DNA of 64,000 nucleotides from Pseudomonadota bacterium (GCA_021843755.1 JAKBWB010000005.1:124001-188000); one strand, 5' to 3'; shown: positions 41,741 through 51,723, numbered from the stretch's first letter. A program made the numbers and translations. The notes: generated by a model not told the origin, from the sequence alone.

Positions 41741-42709
41741 ATGAAGTTCAGAGCCTGGCTCGCCATCGTGGCGGGCATCCTGCCCCTGGCGCTCATCGCC
41801 ATCGTGGCGTTCCTGGCCATCTATTCGTGGCCCGCCATGCATTTCAATGGCTTCGGCTTCGTCACGCGCGACACCTGGAGGCTCGGCAATCTCTATGCCA
41901 ACCCGGTCGTGGTGCACGGCACGCAGATCCCGCGCGGCGCGACCTACGGCATACTCTTCCTGATCGTCGGCACGCTGCTGTCGACCGCGATCGCGCTGCT
42001 GATCGCCCTGCCGCTCGGGGTGGGCGCGGCGATCTTCCTCGCCGAAGTGATCCCCGATGCGCTGCGCACCTGGATATCGTTCTTCGTCGAGCTGCTGATG
42101 GCCATCCCGAGCGTGGTGTTCGGGCTGTGGGGCTACGTGGTGGTGATCCCGTTCCTGGGGCAGCACTTGTACCCGGCGCTCGCCCACACTCTCGGCCGAG
42201 TCATTCCGATCTTCGGCGAGCCGAGCGGCAGCGGCTATGGCCTGCTCACCGCCGGTGTCGTGCTCTCGCTGATGATAGTGCCGATCATCGCCGCCACGCT
42301 GCGCGATGCCCTGGTCAGCCAGCCGAGCTCGCTGCGCGAGGCGGCGCTCGGGCTCGGCGCGACGCGCTTCGAGGCGCTGTGGAAGGTGATGTTGCCCGGT
42401 ACGCGCAAGACGCTGATCGGGGCCACGTTCCTTGCGCTCGGCCGGGCGCTCGGGGAGACCATGGCGGTGCTGATGGTCAGCGGCAACGCGCTGAACATCC
42501 TGCCGCACCGCATCTATGATCCGATCTCGACGATGGCCGCGTTCATCGTCTCGCAACTCGACAGCGCGCTGCAGGATCCGACCGGACTCGCGGTGCGCTC
42601 GCTGGCGGAGATCGCCTTCGTCCTGGCGATCATCTCCATCATCGTCAACGCGCTCGCCCGGCTGCTGCTGCTGATGTGGAACAGCAACCAGCGCTCGGTG
42701 ATGGTGTAG
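41741..42709 (+). CDS. pstC: Phosphate ABC transporter permease PstC
   Basis: 322 aa, six membrane helices plus a periplasmic loop. The cytoplasmic EAA loop reads LREAALGLGATRFEALWKVMLPGT, the ATPase docking site (quoted in parts: EAALGLGAT, VMLPG). GRALGETMAVLMVSGN is the conserved PstC motif. ATG at 41741. Pairs with pstA 4 bp downstream. Its ATPase PstB must come from the distant pstB genes or elsewhere in the genome. Confidence 0.94.
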   Translation: MKFRAWLAIVAGILPLALIAIVAFLAIYSWPAMHFNGFGFVTRDTWRLGNLYANPVVVHGTQIPRGATYGILFLIVGTLLSTAIALLIALPLGVGAAIFLAEVIPDALRTWISFFVELLMAIPSVVFGLWGYVVVIPFLGQHLYPALAHTLGRVIPIFGEPSGSGYGLLTAGVVLSLMIVPIIAATLRDALVSQPSSLREAALGLGATRFEALWKVMLPGTRKTLIGATFLALGRALGETMAVLMVSGNALNILPHRIYDPISTMAAFIVSQLDSALQDPTGLAVRSLAEIAFVLAIISIIVNALARLLLLMWNSNQRSVMV

Positions 42710-42713
42710 TGGC

Positions 42714-43580
42714 ATGAGCGCCATCGCGGCGGCCCCACGCCAGATCCGCCTCTCGCGCCGCATCGTGAGCATCAGCGGCTGGGCGCTGAGCGGTCTGTGC
42801 CTGGTGGCGCTGTCGGTGCTGATGGTGTGGATCCTGTCGGTCGTGTTCGTGCGCGGCGTCGGGGCGCTGAACTTCAAGGTGCTCACGACCATCACGCAGG
42901 GCAGCGGGGGCGGACTGCTCAACGCCATCGAGGGCACGCTGGTGCTCTCCGGCGCCGCGCTGTTGCTGGCGGTGCCGTTCGGCGTGGCCGCCGGAATCTA
43001 CTCGGCCGAGTACCGCTTCAGCTCCTGGGCCATCACCATCCGCTTCCTCGCCGATGTGCTGGTCGGGGTTCCCTCGATCGTCATCGGCTACTTCGGCTAC
43101 GTCGCGCTGGTGCAATGGCTCGGCTGGAACTTCTCGCTCGCCGCCGGCGCGATCTCCCTCGCCATCATCAGCCTGCCCTATATCTGTCGCACCACCGAGC
43201 TGGCGCTGCGTCAGGTCTCCAACGATCTGCGCGACGCGGCCTACTCCCTCGGAGCCAACGAGCGGCGGGTCATCTTCGGGGTGTGCCTGCCGGCGGCCCT
43301 GCCCTCCATTCTCACCGGCGTCCTGCTCGCCCTTGCGGTCTCGGTGGGCGAGACCGCCCCGCTGCTGTATACCGCGGGCTGGTCCAACTTCATGTGGGAC
43401 GGACATCTGACCCACTCGCCGATCGCCTACCTCACGTACGCGATCTGGACCTTCATCAACGAGCCGTTCGCCTCGGCCAACGCGCTCGCCTACGCCGCGG
43501 CGCTGCTCGTCACCGGGTTCGTGCTGGTCATCAACATCCTCGCCCGCTTCGTGCTCGAGCGGCGGCGCCTGCGCCGCTAG
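42714..43580 (+). CDS. pstA: Phosphate ABC transporter permease PstA
   Basis: 288 aa, six predicted helices. EAA-type loop DLRDAAYSLGANERRVIFGVCLPAALP (in parts: AAYSLGAN, VCLPAALP) and the PstA motif AVSVGETAPLLYTAG. The usual pstB does not follow; the next gene is convergent. Last gene of the pstSCA operon. Confidence 0.94.
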   Translation: MSAIAAAPRQIRLSRRIVSISGWALSGLCLVALSVLMVWILSVVFVRGVGALNFKVLTTITQGSGGGLLNAIEGTLVLSGAALLLAVPFGVAAGIYSAEYRFSSWAITIRFLADVLVGVPSIVIGYFGYVALVQWLGWNFSLAAGAISLAIISLPYICRTTELALRQVSNDLRDAAYSLGANERRVIFGVCLPAALPSILTGVLLALAVSVGETAPLLYTAGWSNFMWDGHLTHSPIAYLTYAIWTFINEPFASANALAYAAALLVTGFVLVINILARFVLERRRLRR

Positions 43581-43584
43581 CCGC

Positions 43585-44283
43585 TCACGGCGGCAGCCGC
43601 TCCCCGCCGTGGCGCAGGTCGGGATCGACCGCGTCCTGCCGGCCGTAGGTGCGGAACTTCTCGATCACGCGTGTCATTTCGGAAGCATCCAACACCTCCA
43701 CCGCGCCGATGGCCAGCGCCGCGCAGTACTGCGCCGCGAGATTCTCCACCTCCCCGGCGAGGCGCAAGGCGGCATCGAGGTCGGCCCCGAGGGCGATGAG
43801 CCCGTGATGCGCCAGCAGACACGCCCTGCGATCGCGCAGCGCCGCGAGGACCGCATCGGACAGGGCCTGCGAGCCGAACGTGTGGTAGGGCGCGCAACGG
43901 ATATCCTCGCCGCCTGCCACCGCGACCATGTAGTGGAATGCCGGAATGCCGCGGCCCGTGCAGGCGAGCGCCGTGGCGTAGCGGGGGTGGGCGTGCACGA
44001 TCGCGCCCACCTCGGGCCTGGCGGCGAAGATGTCGCGATGGAAACGCCATTCGCTCGAGGGCCGGCACCGGCCGTGCCACAGTCCATCGAGGCTCATCAG
44101 CGGAACATCGTGCGGCTCGAGCGACTCGTACAGCCGCCCGGTGGGACTGATGAAGAACGAGCGCGAGTCGCGCCGCACGCCGACGTTTCCCGACGTGCCG
44201 TGCGAAAGCCCCAGACGCGACAGCTCCCGGCATCCGCCGATCAGCGCACGGCGCAGGACCTCATCCGCGTCCGCCTCGCTCAT
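43585..44283 (-). CDS. Class II aldolase, probable 5-deoxyribulose/methylthioribulose-1-phosphate enzyme
   Basis: Cytosolic zinc enzyme of the AraD/FucA/MtnB superfamily, 232 aa. Zinc ligands His97, His99 (VHAHPRY) and His159/160 (LAHHG); candidate catalytic Glu78 in [18 protein letters not shown] is the phosphate-binding motif. The ATGA overlap with mtnA shows it acts on the MtnA product. Without mtnC/mtnD/mtnK nearby, it could be MtnB of the methionine salvage pathway or the aldolase of the dihydroxyacetone-phosphate shunt, which yields DHAP and an aldehyde. Sequence inspection alone cannot decide. Confidence 0.82.
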   Translation of the reverse strand: MSEADADEVLRRALIGGCRELSRLGLSHGTSGNVGVRRDSRSFFISPTGRLYESLEPHDVPLMSLDGLWHGRCRPSSEWRFHRDIFAARPEVGAIVHAHPRYATALACTGRGIPAFHYMVAVAGGEDIRCAPYHTFGSQALSDAVLAALRDRRACLLAHHGLIALGADLDAALRLAGEVENLAAQYCAALAIGAVEVLDASEMTRVIEKFRTYGRQDAVDPDLRHGGERLPP

Positions 44284-45365
44284 GCGGCGCGTTCCGGATA
44301 CAGCGCGGCGAGGCCGGCACGGCTTGCGGCGCACACGCCGCGCTCGGTGATCAGACCGGTCACGAGGCGTGCCGGCGTGACATCGAAGGCGAGATTGAGC
44401 GCAGCGCTCCCCTCGGGTACGAGGCGCACGCGCTCGAGGACGCCCGCGGCGGTGCGCCCGCTGATGTGAGTGACCTCCTGCGGATCGCGCGCCTCGATCT
44501 CGATGGCGCGGCCGTCCTCGAGGCTCCAGTCCAGGGTGCTGACCGGCAGGGCCGCGTAGAACGGCACGCCGTTGTCCCGCGCCGCGAGCGCCTTCAGGTA
44601 CGTGCCCACCTTGTTGCACACGTCACCGGCGGCCGTGGTCCGATCGCTGCCGACGATCACCAGGTCCACCTCTCCGTGCTGCATCAGATGCCCCCCGAGG
44701 TTGTCCACGATCACGGTGTGCGCCACCCCGTGGGCCCCCAGCTCGAAGGCGGTCAACGCGGCGCCCTGATTGCGCGGCCGGGTTTCATCGACCCACACGT
44801 GCACGTCGATTCCGGCATCGTGCGCCACATAGACCGGCGAGAGCGCCGTGCCCCAATCGACGCATGCCAGCCAACCGGCGTTGCAGTGCGTGAGGACGTT
44901 GATGCGCCGGCGCGCCTGCTGCGCCAGCGCGCGGATGATCTCGGCGCCGTGCAGGCCGATCGCGTGACACTGCGCGACATCCTCCTCGCAAATGCGCCCC
45001 GCCTCGGCGAACGCCGCGGCCGCCCGATCCCCCGGCGGCAGATGCGCAATGGCCGCGCGCACCCGCTCGAGCGCCCAAGCAAGATTCACGGCCGTCGGTC
45101 GCGTCGCGCGCAGCACCTGCACCGCCTCGGCGATCCTCGCCTCCGAGGGGTCTTGACGCAGCGCCAGCGCCAGCCCGTAGGCCGCCGTGGCGCCGATCAA
45201 CGGTGCGCCGCGCACGACCATGGTCCGGATGGCGTTCGCTGCGTCCTCGAGCGTCGTCAGATCGAGGGTCTCGAACTCGAACGGCAGACGGGATTGATCG
45301 ATCACCCGCACCGCCCCGCAGGCGAGCGGCCAGATCGTCCGATAGGGGGTTGCAGAGATTCGCAT
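44280..45365 (-). CDS. mtnA: S-methyl-5-thioribose-1-phosphate isomerase
   Basis: Isomerises 5-methylthioribose-1-phosphate (and 5-deoxyribose-1-phosphate in shunt organisms) to the ribulose form. 361 aa, eIF2B-like fold. [19 protein letters not shown], the catalytic Cys161 in [10 protein letters not shown] and Asp241 in [19 protein letters not shown] identify it. ATG at 45365 gives the family N-terminus. A frame continuing upstream to 46385 is spurious. Overlaps the aldolase gene by 4 nt. Confidence 0.94.
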   Translation of the reverse strand: MRISATPYRTIWPLACGAVRVIDQSRLPFEFETLDLTTLEDAANAIRTMVVRGAPLIGATAAYGLALALRQDPSEARIAEAVQVLRATRPTAVNLAWALERVRAAIAHLPPGDRAAAAFAEAGRICEEDVAQCHAIGLHGAEIIRALAQQARRRINVLTHCNAGWLACVDWGTALSPVYVAHDAGIDVHVWVDETRPRNQGAALTAFELGAHGVAHTVIVDNLGGHLMQHGEVDLVIVGSDRTTAAGDVCNKVGTYLKALAARDNGVPFYAALPVSTLDWSLEDGRAIEIEARDPQEVTHISGRTAAGVLERVRLVPEGSAALNLAFDVTPARLVTGLITERGVCAASRAGLAALYPERAA

Positions 45366-46528
45366 GCGGCAATTGTAATCCCGCGGCGCAAGCCGTGGCA
45401 GCGCCGCGCGCACTCGGCCGCATCGCGCGGTCTCGGATCGGCGAGCCGTCGCCGCCCGCCGCGGCCGTGTGATCTGACCGGGACTCCACCGCAGAGGTGC
45501 CCTGATCCGCCGCACGACTTCCCGGCGCGCCGCTACCCTCATCGATACGCCGCGCATCCCGCGACCCGCAGGCGAACCAGCCTCCCAGGCACTGCCGCGC
45601 CGGACGCGTGCAGTGATGCGTAGAACGCCGCGCAGGCTGACAACCTGCCGCGCTGCGCAGCGGCTCCGCGGGCGCGAGTGCCGCGTGGATTGCGCCGAGG
45701 ATATTCTCGGTGCGTCAACGAACAGACGCCCCCTCGGCATCAAGCGCAATCTCCCGCGCGCAGGGACAGGACGAGGCGACGCGATCGACTTTTCGCACCG
45801 CAGGGGTACCTCGGCGCGGATACAGGATGAATGCGCCGCGACATTCCGGACCACGATACCGCCGGGCACGCCCCGGTCCGCGTGCGAGGGTGCCAGGGTT
45901 GTACGGTGATCAGCGCGGGCCAAGACCGGTCGACAGCCGAGTTGCGCAAATGACGTCATTACAATGAGTGAACAAGATCGGAATGACACGGGCCAATGAA
46001 CACACCTACAAGACAAGACGCGCGCTGGCCAAACGCCTGGCGCAACACGCGCAAGCGGCTGATGGCCGAACGGCGTAAACATCACCCTTGGAATCCCGCT
46101 CGCGATGCCACTGCCTGGCCGAGCCCCGAAGCACTTGCCCTGTTGCGCCGCCTTCACCGCAGCTCGTGGCTCCAGGGGGTGCGAGAGCCTTCGTGGCAGT
46201 GGCATTGGGCCACGGCGGCTCGCGCACCCGCGGCGCGCAAATTCCCTGCACCTTCGGTGCCCGGCGAATGCCGCGGGTTGACCGCCGCTCCGAGTCCGTG
46301 ACCGCCCCGTGGGATGGCGGATGAGGCTCCGCCCGGGGCAGGTGCAACGCGATACCGGAATCGCGCCCCCATCCCGGATACGCACACATGCGTACGTTTT
46401 TTGCGCGAAGTCCCTATAGGCTATTCAGCGGATCCGGTGAGGCTTGACCTCGCCTCCGGCGCGCTCGCCGGATAGGGTTGACCTGGAATCGTGCAGCGGT
46501 CGCGCAGCCGCCGGTGCGTGATAGAGCG
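45366..46528. other. Long gene-poor interval, 1.16 kb
   Basis: No reading frame here resembles a known protein. A frame at 45996-46301 (101 codons, ATG, very basic N-terminus, no Shine-Dalgarno) is the best candidate for a small gene but I cannot support it. A perfect 12-bp palindrome AATGACGTCATT at 45949-45960 lies upstream of it. The lack of genes, next to a truncated permease further right, suggests this stretch and the synthase gene arrived by rearrangement. Confidence 0.5.
45949..45960. repeat. Perfect 12-bp palindrome AATGACGTCATT
   Basis: Isolated palindrome in the gene-poor interval, 36 bp before the ATG of the doubtful 45996-46301 frame. It could be a dimeric-regulator site. Nothing ties it to a particular factor. 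Confidence 0.35.
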
Positions 46529-47935
46529 ATGGGGACGACCGAGATGAACGGGAGCAAAACTCGACGAGCGATTCCCGTCGCGCTCGCGCCGGGTCCGGAC
46601 GAGTGCGGCGCGCCGCGCGCGCAACCTCTGCAGCAAGGCGAAACGCTGTGGAACCTCGCGGTCTATGCGTCCATCGCGATCGGCATCCTGCTCATTGCCT
46701 ACGTTGAATTTCACTCCGTCGTTCCCCGGGTGCTCGCGGTGGCGAGCGAGCGCGGCGACATCCGGCTGCTCGTCTACGCCGGCATCCTCTGGACGATCCT
46801 CGGCTTTGCCCTGATTATCGTGCGAACGATCCTGTGGATGATCTATCGGCCCGTACCGCCGGCAACCCGCGAAACGGCACCGACCCTGTCGGTGATCATT
46901 CCGGCTTATAACGAAGGGATCATGGTGCTGAAATCGATCGAGTCCGTGATCGGCGCGAACTATCCAGCCGATCGGCTCGAGATCCTGGTCGTCGACGATG
47001 GGAGCAAGGATGACACCTGGGAGCATATTTGCGCCGCCGTGCATCGCTATCCGGGACGGGTCACCGCGTTACGCCACGAGCGCAACCTCGGCAAACGCGA
47101 GGCGCTGGCCTGGGGTTTTACCCGTGCCCGGGGCGAGATTCTGGTGACCATCGATTCGGACAGCGTGATCGAGCGCGACGCTCTCCTCGCGCTGGCAGGT
47201 CCGTTCCGGGATGCGCGCATCGGCGCGGTGGCGGGCAAGGTTCTCGTCTACAACCGGGCGGACGGCGTCATTCCGCGCATGCTGCATGTCCGTTTCATTA
47301 TCCAGTTCGACATGTTGCGTGCCGGGGAGTCGGTCTACCGCAATGTTTATTGCTGTCCCGGAGCGCTGAGCGCCTATCGGGCCGCGGCCGTCAATCGCGT
47401 GCTCGAGCGATGGAGGACTCAGGTGTTCCTGGGCTCGCGCTGCACGTTCGGAGAAGATCGCGCCATGACGAACTATCTGCTCGAGGCCAACTATGACGCA
47501 CTCTATCAGCGTACGGCCGTCGTGCATACCATCGTACCGAACAGGTACTGGAAACTCTGCAAGATGCTGCTGCGCTGGGACCGGTCCTATGTGCGCGAAG
47601 AGATCCGCTTCGCGCGCATCGTGTGGCGCAGACCGTGGCGGACGCGCATCCTGGCGCTATTGGACCGGTGCACGACTGACGCGGCGCTGCCGATTTCCTG
47701 TTTGGGCCTGATCGTCGTGCCGGTCGTCATCGCGTTGCATCCGTCCGTGGTGCGCCCCATGCTGGAAGTGGTCGGAGCGATATCGGTCTTTCAGGTGTTG
47801 TATTACCTGCGTACCGAACGATCGTTCCACATCGTCTACGGGGTGCTCTACGGGTATTACTCGTCCGTCGCGCTCATGTGGATCTTTCCTTATGCGCTCT
47901 TTACGGTACGGGCCCGCGCATGGCTTACCCGCTGA
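46529..47935 (+). CDS. Processive GT2 glycosyltransferase (NodC/hyaluronan-synthase-like)
   Basis: Inner-membrane polysaccharide synthase, 468 aa. Two N-terminal helices, a GT2 catalytic domain with LSVIIPAYNEG, VDDGSKDDT, the metal-binding DSD (TIDSDSVIE), the acceptor-site GEDRAMT and LLRWDRSY (equivalent of the Q-x-x-R-W motif, with the Gln replaced by Leu), then three or four C-terminal helices. The family makes chitin oligomers, hyaluronan or beta-glucans from UDP-sugars. Start uncertain (ATG 46529 or 46544, the latter with GGGGA). A truncated ABC permease begins six bases after its stop. Confidence 0.85.
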   Translation: MGTTEMNGSKTRRAIPVALAPGPDECGAPRAQPLQQGETLWNLAVYASIAIGILLIAYVEFHSVVPRVLAVASERGDIRLLVYAGILWTILGFALIIVRTILWMIYRPVPPATRETAPTLSVIIPAYNEGIMVLKSIESVIGANYPADRLEILVVDDGSKDDTWEHICAAVHRYPGRVTALRHERNLGKREALAWGFTRARGEILVTIDSDSVIERDALLALAGPFRDARIGAVAGKVLVYNRADGVIPRMLHVRFIIQFDMLRAGESVYRNVYCCPGALSAYRAAAVNRVLERWRTQVFLGSRCTFGEDRAMTNYLLEANYDALYQRTAVVHTIVPNRYWKLCKMLLRWDRSYVREEIRFARIVWRRPWRTRILALLDRCTTDAALPISCLGLIVVPVVIALHPSVVRPMLEVVGAISVFQVLYYLRTERSFHIVYGVLYGYYSSVALMWIFPYALFTVRARAWLTR

Positions 47936-47940
47936 GCCCC

Positions 47941-48417
47941 ATGCCACGCCTGGCGTACCTCCTGGCCAAGATGCTCAGCAGCGCCGCCTTCGCGCTCATC
48001 GTCATGGCCGCGCTCATCTGGCTCGGCACCACCGTCGGCGGCGTGACGGTGAGCCCGGGACAGGCGGCGCGCTTGGCCCTCATCGTGCTGCTCGGCTCGA
48101 TCCCGTTCACGGCCCTCGGCCTGCTGATCGGGCTGCTCATGCCGGCGAGCGCCGGGGCCGGCCTGATCAACCTGATCTACCTGCCGGTGTCGTTCGCCTC
48201 GGGATTCTTCATGCCGCTGCGCATGCTGCCGCACTGGGTGCAGGTGCTCGCCCCGGCCCTGCCGACGTATCATCTGGCGCAGCTGGCCCTGGCGGTGTTC
48301 GGATTCGCGCCGCGCGCCGGCGCGCCCCTGCACTGGCTGGTGCTCGCCGCCTTCAGCGTGTTGATGTTTGGAGCCGCCTGGATTACGTTCGCCCGCAGAG
48401 AAGTCCGAACGCCATGA
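47941..48417 (+). pseudogene. ABC-2 type permease, 5'-truncated
   Basis: Only the C-terminal part of an ABC-2 permease remains: 158 aa with about four membrane segments, versus about 250 aa and six segments in the family. LINLIYLPVSFASGFFMPLRMLPHW is the conserved re-entrant/TM5 region (quoted in parts: NLIYLPVSFASG, LRMLPHW). Homology begins at once after the synthase stop, pointing to a recombination junction there. It may still be translated (ATG 47941) and overlaps the kinase gene by ATGA, as intact permeases in permease-desK-desR operons do. Confidence 0.7.
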
Positions 48418-49544
48418 GCCGATCCGTGTCGACCCGCGAGCCCTGTGGCATGCCGCCGCGCCCCCCGGAACGCGTACGGGCGGTTGATTTCATCTGGCTG
48501 TGTTATTCGATCTATTTCTTTGCCGTGCCCGCGCAGCAGCCCTCGAGCTTCGCCGTCTGGCTCACCGCCGCGCTGCTGTATCTGTGCTTCCTGGCGCTGT
48601 ATGTCGGTCTGGTATTCACCCGCCGGCTGCGCACGAAGCGCCTGCTCCTGGCATCGCTCGCCCTGCTCGGCCTCGCCTACTACCCGTTCAACCCCGGTTC
48701 CGGCGTCGTATTCATCTATTGTGCGGCATTCGCTCCCCTGGTCGCCGAGTCCATCCCCGTCGTCATGGCGCTGATCGTCGCGGCGGCCGCGGCGAGCGCC
48801 GTCGAGGGATTGGCGCTGCACTTCAGCGCTTGGATCTGGGGCATCTTCGCCTTCTTCTCGTTCCCGGCCGGCATCGGCAACCTCATCTGGACACTGCATG
48901 CGCGCAGCCGGACCCGCCTCGGCCTGGCGCAGGAACAGATCGAGCACCTGGCCCAGGTGGCCGAGCGCGAGCGCATCGCGCGCGACCTGCACGATGTGCT
49001 CGGCCACACGTTGTCGCTCATCGTGTTGAAATCCGAACTCGCCGGGCGATTGCTGCACACCAACCCGCAACAGGCGCAGCGAGAGATTTCCGAGGTCGAG
49101 CAATCCGCGCGCACGGCGCTCGGCGAGGTGCGCGAGACCATCCGCGGCTACCGCTCCGAGGGGCTCGCCGCCGAGCTCGCGCGGGCCCGCGCGACCCTCG
49201 CGCTCGCCGGGGTGAGCCTGGAGTGCGCCGAGCCGCTGCCGCGCGTCGAGCCGGTCGCCGAGTCGGTGCTGGCGCTGGTGCTGCGCGAATCGGTCACCAA
49301 CATCGTGCGGCACGCCCGCGCCACGCGCTGCCGCCTGATCCTCTCGGTGGATCCGCGGGGCACGGCCTTGCGCATCGAGGACGACGGACGCGGCGGCATC
49401 GAGCACGAGGGCAACGGGCTGCGCGGCATGCGCGAGCGGTTGGCCACCCTCGGGGGCCGCCTCGCCATCGACTCGCGCGGCGGGACGCGGCTGACGGCGG
49501 AGATTCCGGCGCCGGCCGCCGCCGCGCAGGCTCAACCGGCATGA
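48414..49544 (+). CDS. DesK-family sensor histidine kinase
   Basis: 376 aa: four to five membrane segments (about residues 25-160), a short coiled coil, the HisKA_3 H-box RERIARDLHDVLGHTLS with His193, and a HATPase with ALRIEDDGRGG and GLRGMRERL. This is the NarL/DesK architecture, with the sensor in the membrane, probably responding to membrane or envelope state. Overlaps both neighbours by ATGA. It may once have controlled the upstream ABC exporter. Confidence 0.9.
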   Translation: MSRSVSTREPCGMPPRPPERVRAVDFIWLCYSIYFFAVPAQQPSSFAVWLTAALLYLCFLALYVGLVFTRRLRTKRLLLASLALLGLAYYPFNPGSGVVFIYCAAFAPLVAESIPVVMALIVAAAAASAVEGLALHFSAWIWGIFAFFSFPAGIGNLIWTLHARSRTRLGLAQEQIEHLAQVAERERIARDLHDVLGHTLSLIVLKSELAGRLLHTNPQQAQREISEVEQSARTALGEVRETIRGYRSEGLAAELARARATLALAGVSLECAEPLPRVEPVAESVLALVLRESVTNIVRHARATRCRLILSVDPRGTALRIEDDGRGGIEHEGNGLRGMRERLATLGGRLAIDSRGGTRLTAEIPAPAAAAQAQPA

Positions 49545-50152
49545 GCGCGATCCGCGTACTGATCGCCGAGGATCAGGCCATGATACTCGGCGCCCTGGCC
49601 GCGCTCCTGGCCGGGGAGCCGGACCTGGCCGTGTGCGCACGCGCCGTCAACGGGCGCGCGGCGCTGCGCGCGCTGGCCGCCGAGCGGCCCGACGTGCTCG
49701 TCACTGACATCGAGATGCCGGAGATGACCGGCCTGACACTGGCCGCGGAGGCGCGCGCGCGCTTTCCCGCCACGCAGGTCGTCATCCTCACCACCTTCGC
49801 CCGCCCCGGTTATCTGCGCCGGGCGCTCGAGGCCGGTGCGAGAGGCTACCTCCTGAAGGACCGGCCGGCCGCCGAGCTCGCCGAGGCGGTACGCCGCGTA
49901 CATCGCGGCGAGCGGGTGATCGACCCGGAGCTGGCCGCCGAGGCCTGGGCGAGCGATCCGGATCCGCTCACCGAGCGCGAGCGGCAGATTCTCTGGCGCG
50001 CGGGCGAGGGGCGCTCGAGCGCCGAGATCGCCGCGGAGGTGCATCTCTCGGAAGGCACGGTGCGCAACTACCTCTCCGAGGCCATCAGCAAGCTCGGCGC
50101 CGCCAACCGCATCGAGGCGGCGCGCATTGCGCGCCAGAAGGGCTGGCTGTAG
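49541..50152 (+). CDS. DesR/NarL-family response regulator
   Basis: 203 aa: receiver domain with Glu10/Asp11, phospho-acceptor Asp56 (VTDIEMPEMTG) and Lys in YLLKDRPA, then a LuxR-type HTH (about 140-203; LTERERQILWRAGEGRSS, GTVRNYLSEAISKLGA). Cognate to the kinase with which it overlaps by 4 nt. Likely regulates the local ABC transporter genes. Confidence 0.92.
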   Translation: MSAIRVLIAEDQAMILGALAALLAGEPDLAVCARAVNGRAALRALAAERPDVLVTDIEMPEMTGLTLAAEARARFPATQVVILTTFARPGYLRRALEAGARGYLLKDRPAAELAEAVRRVHRGERVIDPELAAEAWASDPDPLTERERQILWRAGEGRSSAEIAAEVHLSEGTVRNYLSEAISKLGAANRIEAARIARQKGWL

Positions 50153-50289
50153 ACCGGCACCGCGCCCCGCCAGGCGGCGGCACACGTCCTTGTTGGGCGA
50201 TCCGCCCGCCTCGTTCCGGCCGTCCGGCGCCCCATGCTATTCTGCCTGCGCCCGGCGGCATGCTGCCCGGACCGATCGGAGACCCGCCC

Positions 50290-51078
50290 ATGATCGTCGT
50301 GCAGAATCTGACCCGCAAGTTCGGCGAATTCATCGCCGTGCACGACATTTCCTTCACCGTCGAGGCCGGGGAGATCTTCGCCTTCCTCGGGCCGAACGGC
50401 GCCGGCAAGACGACCACCATCAAGATCCTCACCACCCTGCTGCCGCCGACCGCCGGAACCGTGCGCATCGACGGGCTGGATCCAACGCGCGAGCCCAACG
50501 AGGTCCGCAAACGCTTCGGCATCGTGTTTCAGGATCCGAGTCTGGATCAGAACCTCTCGGCGTGGGAGAACCTCGAGCTGCACGGCGCGCTCTACCACGT
50601 GCCACGCAAGGTGCGCCGCGAGCGCATCCGCGCCCTGCTCGATCTGTTTGGTCTGTGGGAGCGGCGCGACGAGCTCGTCAAGCAGTACTCCGGTGGAATG
50701 ATGCGCCGCCTGGAGATCGCCCGCGGCCTGCTGCACACGCCGCGGATCCTGTTCCTCGACGAGCCGACCCTGGGCCTCGACCCGCAAAGCCGCAACCAGC
50801 TGTGGACGCACGTGCGCCAGCTCAACAAGGACGAAGGCGTCACGGTGTTCCTCACCACCCACTACATGGACGAGGCCGAGCGGGTGGCCGGGCGCATCGC
50901 GATCATCGATCACGGGCGCATCGTCGCCCTCGGCAGCGCGGCTGAGTTGAAGACGCGCACCGGCACCGGCACGCTGGAGGAGGCATTCCTCGCGCTCACC
51001 GGCACCGAGATCCGCGAAGAGACCGCCGACGCCTCGGATCGCATGCGGCGCATGGCGCGTGCCTGGCGCGCGCGCTGA
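50290..51078 (+). CDS. ABC transporter ATP-binding protein (DrrA-like)
   Basis: 262 aa ATPase of an ABC-2 exporter. Walker A GPNGAGKTTT, Q-loop VFQDPSLD, signature YSGGMMRRLEIARGLL, Walker B ILFLDEPTLGLDP and H-loop TTHYMDEAE. The C-terminal tail TGTLEEAFLALTG is typical of DrrA/NodI-like proteins. No permease follows; the only local permease is the truncated one at 47941. Its partner is therefore lost, truncated or encoded elsewhere. Confidence 0.92.
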   Translation: MIVVQNLTRKFGEFIAVHDISFTVEAGEIFAFLGPNGAGKTTTIKILTTLLPPTAGTVRIDGLDPTREPNEVRKRFGIVFQDPSLDQNLSAWENLELHGALYHVPRKVRRERIRALLDLFGLWERRDELVKQYSGGMMRRLEIARGLLHTPRILFLDEPTLGLDPQSRNQLWTHVRQLNKDEGVTVFLTTHYMDEAERVAGRIAIIDHGRIVALGSAAELKTRTGTGTLEEAFLALTGTEIREETADASDRMRRMARAWRAR

Positions 51079-51102
51079 ATCCCGGGCGGACCAGAGGCGC
51101 CG

Positions 51103-51723
51103 CTACGACCGTGCCGTGCGCACGATCCCGGCACGCATGACCAGTTGAATCAGCTGCGCGGTGCTGTGCGCGCCGAGCTTCCTTTTGATCGTCTTGCGAC
51201 AGGATTTGACCGTGCTCTCGGCGATCCCGAGCCGCGCGGCGGTCTGCTTGATGCGCTCGGAGGCCAACAGTGCATCGAGCACCTCGTGCTCGCGCGGCGT
51301 CAGCAGCGCCACGGCCTGCGCCAACGCGCGCTCCCGTTCCTGAGCGTCCGCGCCGCGCAGCAGAGCCTGCGCATTGAGCACCGCGGCCAGCAGCTGCGCC
51401 TCCGGGATCGGCTTGTCCAACAACAACACCGAGCCGGCGCGCAGCGCGCCCACCGCTTCCCCCCGCTCGGCCTGCGTGGCGAGTGCGAGCACGGGCCACG
51501 GGTACCCGGCTGCCGCAAACTCGCGCAGAGCCTCGAACCCCCCCGGCGCGGGCAGCGCCAGATCCAGGATCACGCAGCCGGCGGGCAGGCGCGCACAGGC
51601 CTGAAGGAAGGCGATCCCGGAGGCGAAGCTGCGCGCCAGGTATCCGGCCGCTTTGAGCGTCCGCTGCAGCCCCCCGCGTATCCCCGGGTCCGCAGCGACG
51701 ATGTACACCCTCGTCTGCATCAT
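51103..51723 (-). CDS. FixJ/NarL-like response regulator, orphan
   Basis: 206 aa. Receiver-like domain with Asp54 (VILDLALPAPGG) and Lys in LLLDKPI, but only one acidic residue of the usual N-terminal pair (AADPG), so phosphorylation may be weak or absent. LuxR HTH at about 140-206 (LTPREHEVLDALL, ESTVKSCRKTIKRKLG). No kinase is adjacent. Divergent from the luxR gene across about 400 bp, so it could influence the quorum-sensing operon. ATG at 51723 or 51720. Confidence 0.85.
   Translation of the reverse strand: MMQTRVYIVAADPGIRGGLQRTLKAAGYLARSFASGIAFLQACARLPAGCVILDLALPAPGGFEALREFAAAGYPWPVLALATQAERGEAVGALRAGSVLLLDKPIPEAQLLAAVLNAQALLRGADAQERERALAQAVALLTPREHEVLDALLASERIKQTAARLGIAESTVKSCRKTIKRKLGAHSTAQLIQLVMRAGIVRTARS

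Noticed and set aside
45996-46301. A 101-aa ORF in the gene-poor interval
   Set aside because: No Shine-Dalgarno, no recognisable domain, and Arg/Pro/Ala-rich composition typical of random GC-rich frames. Kept only as a remark.
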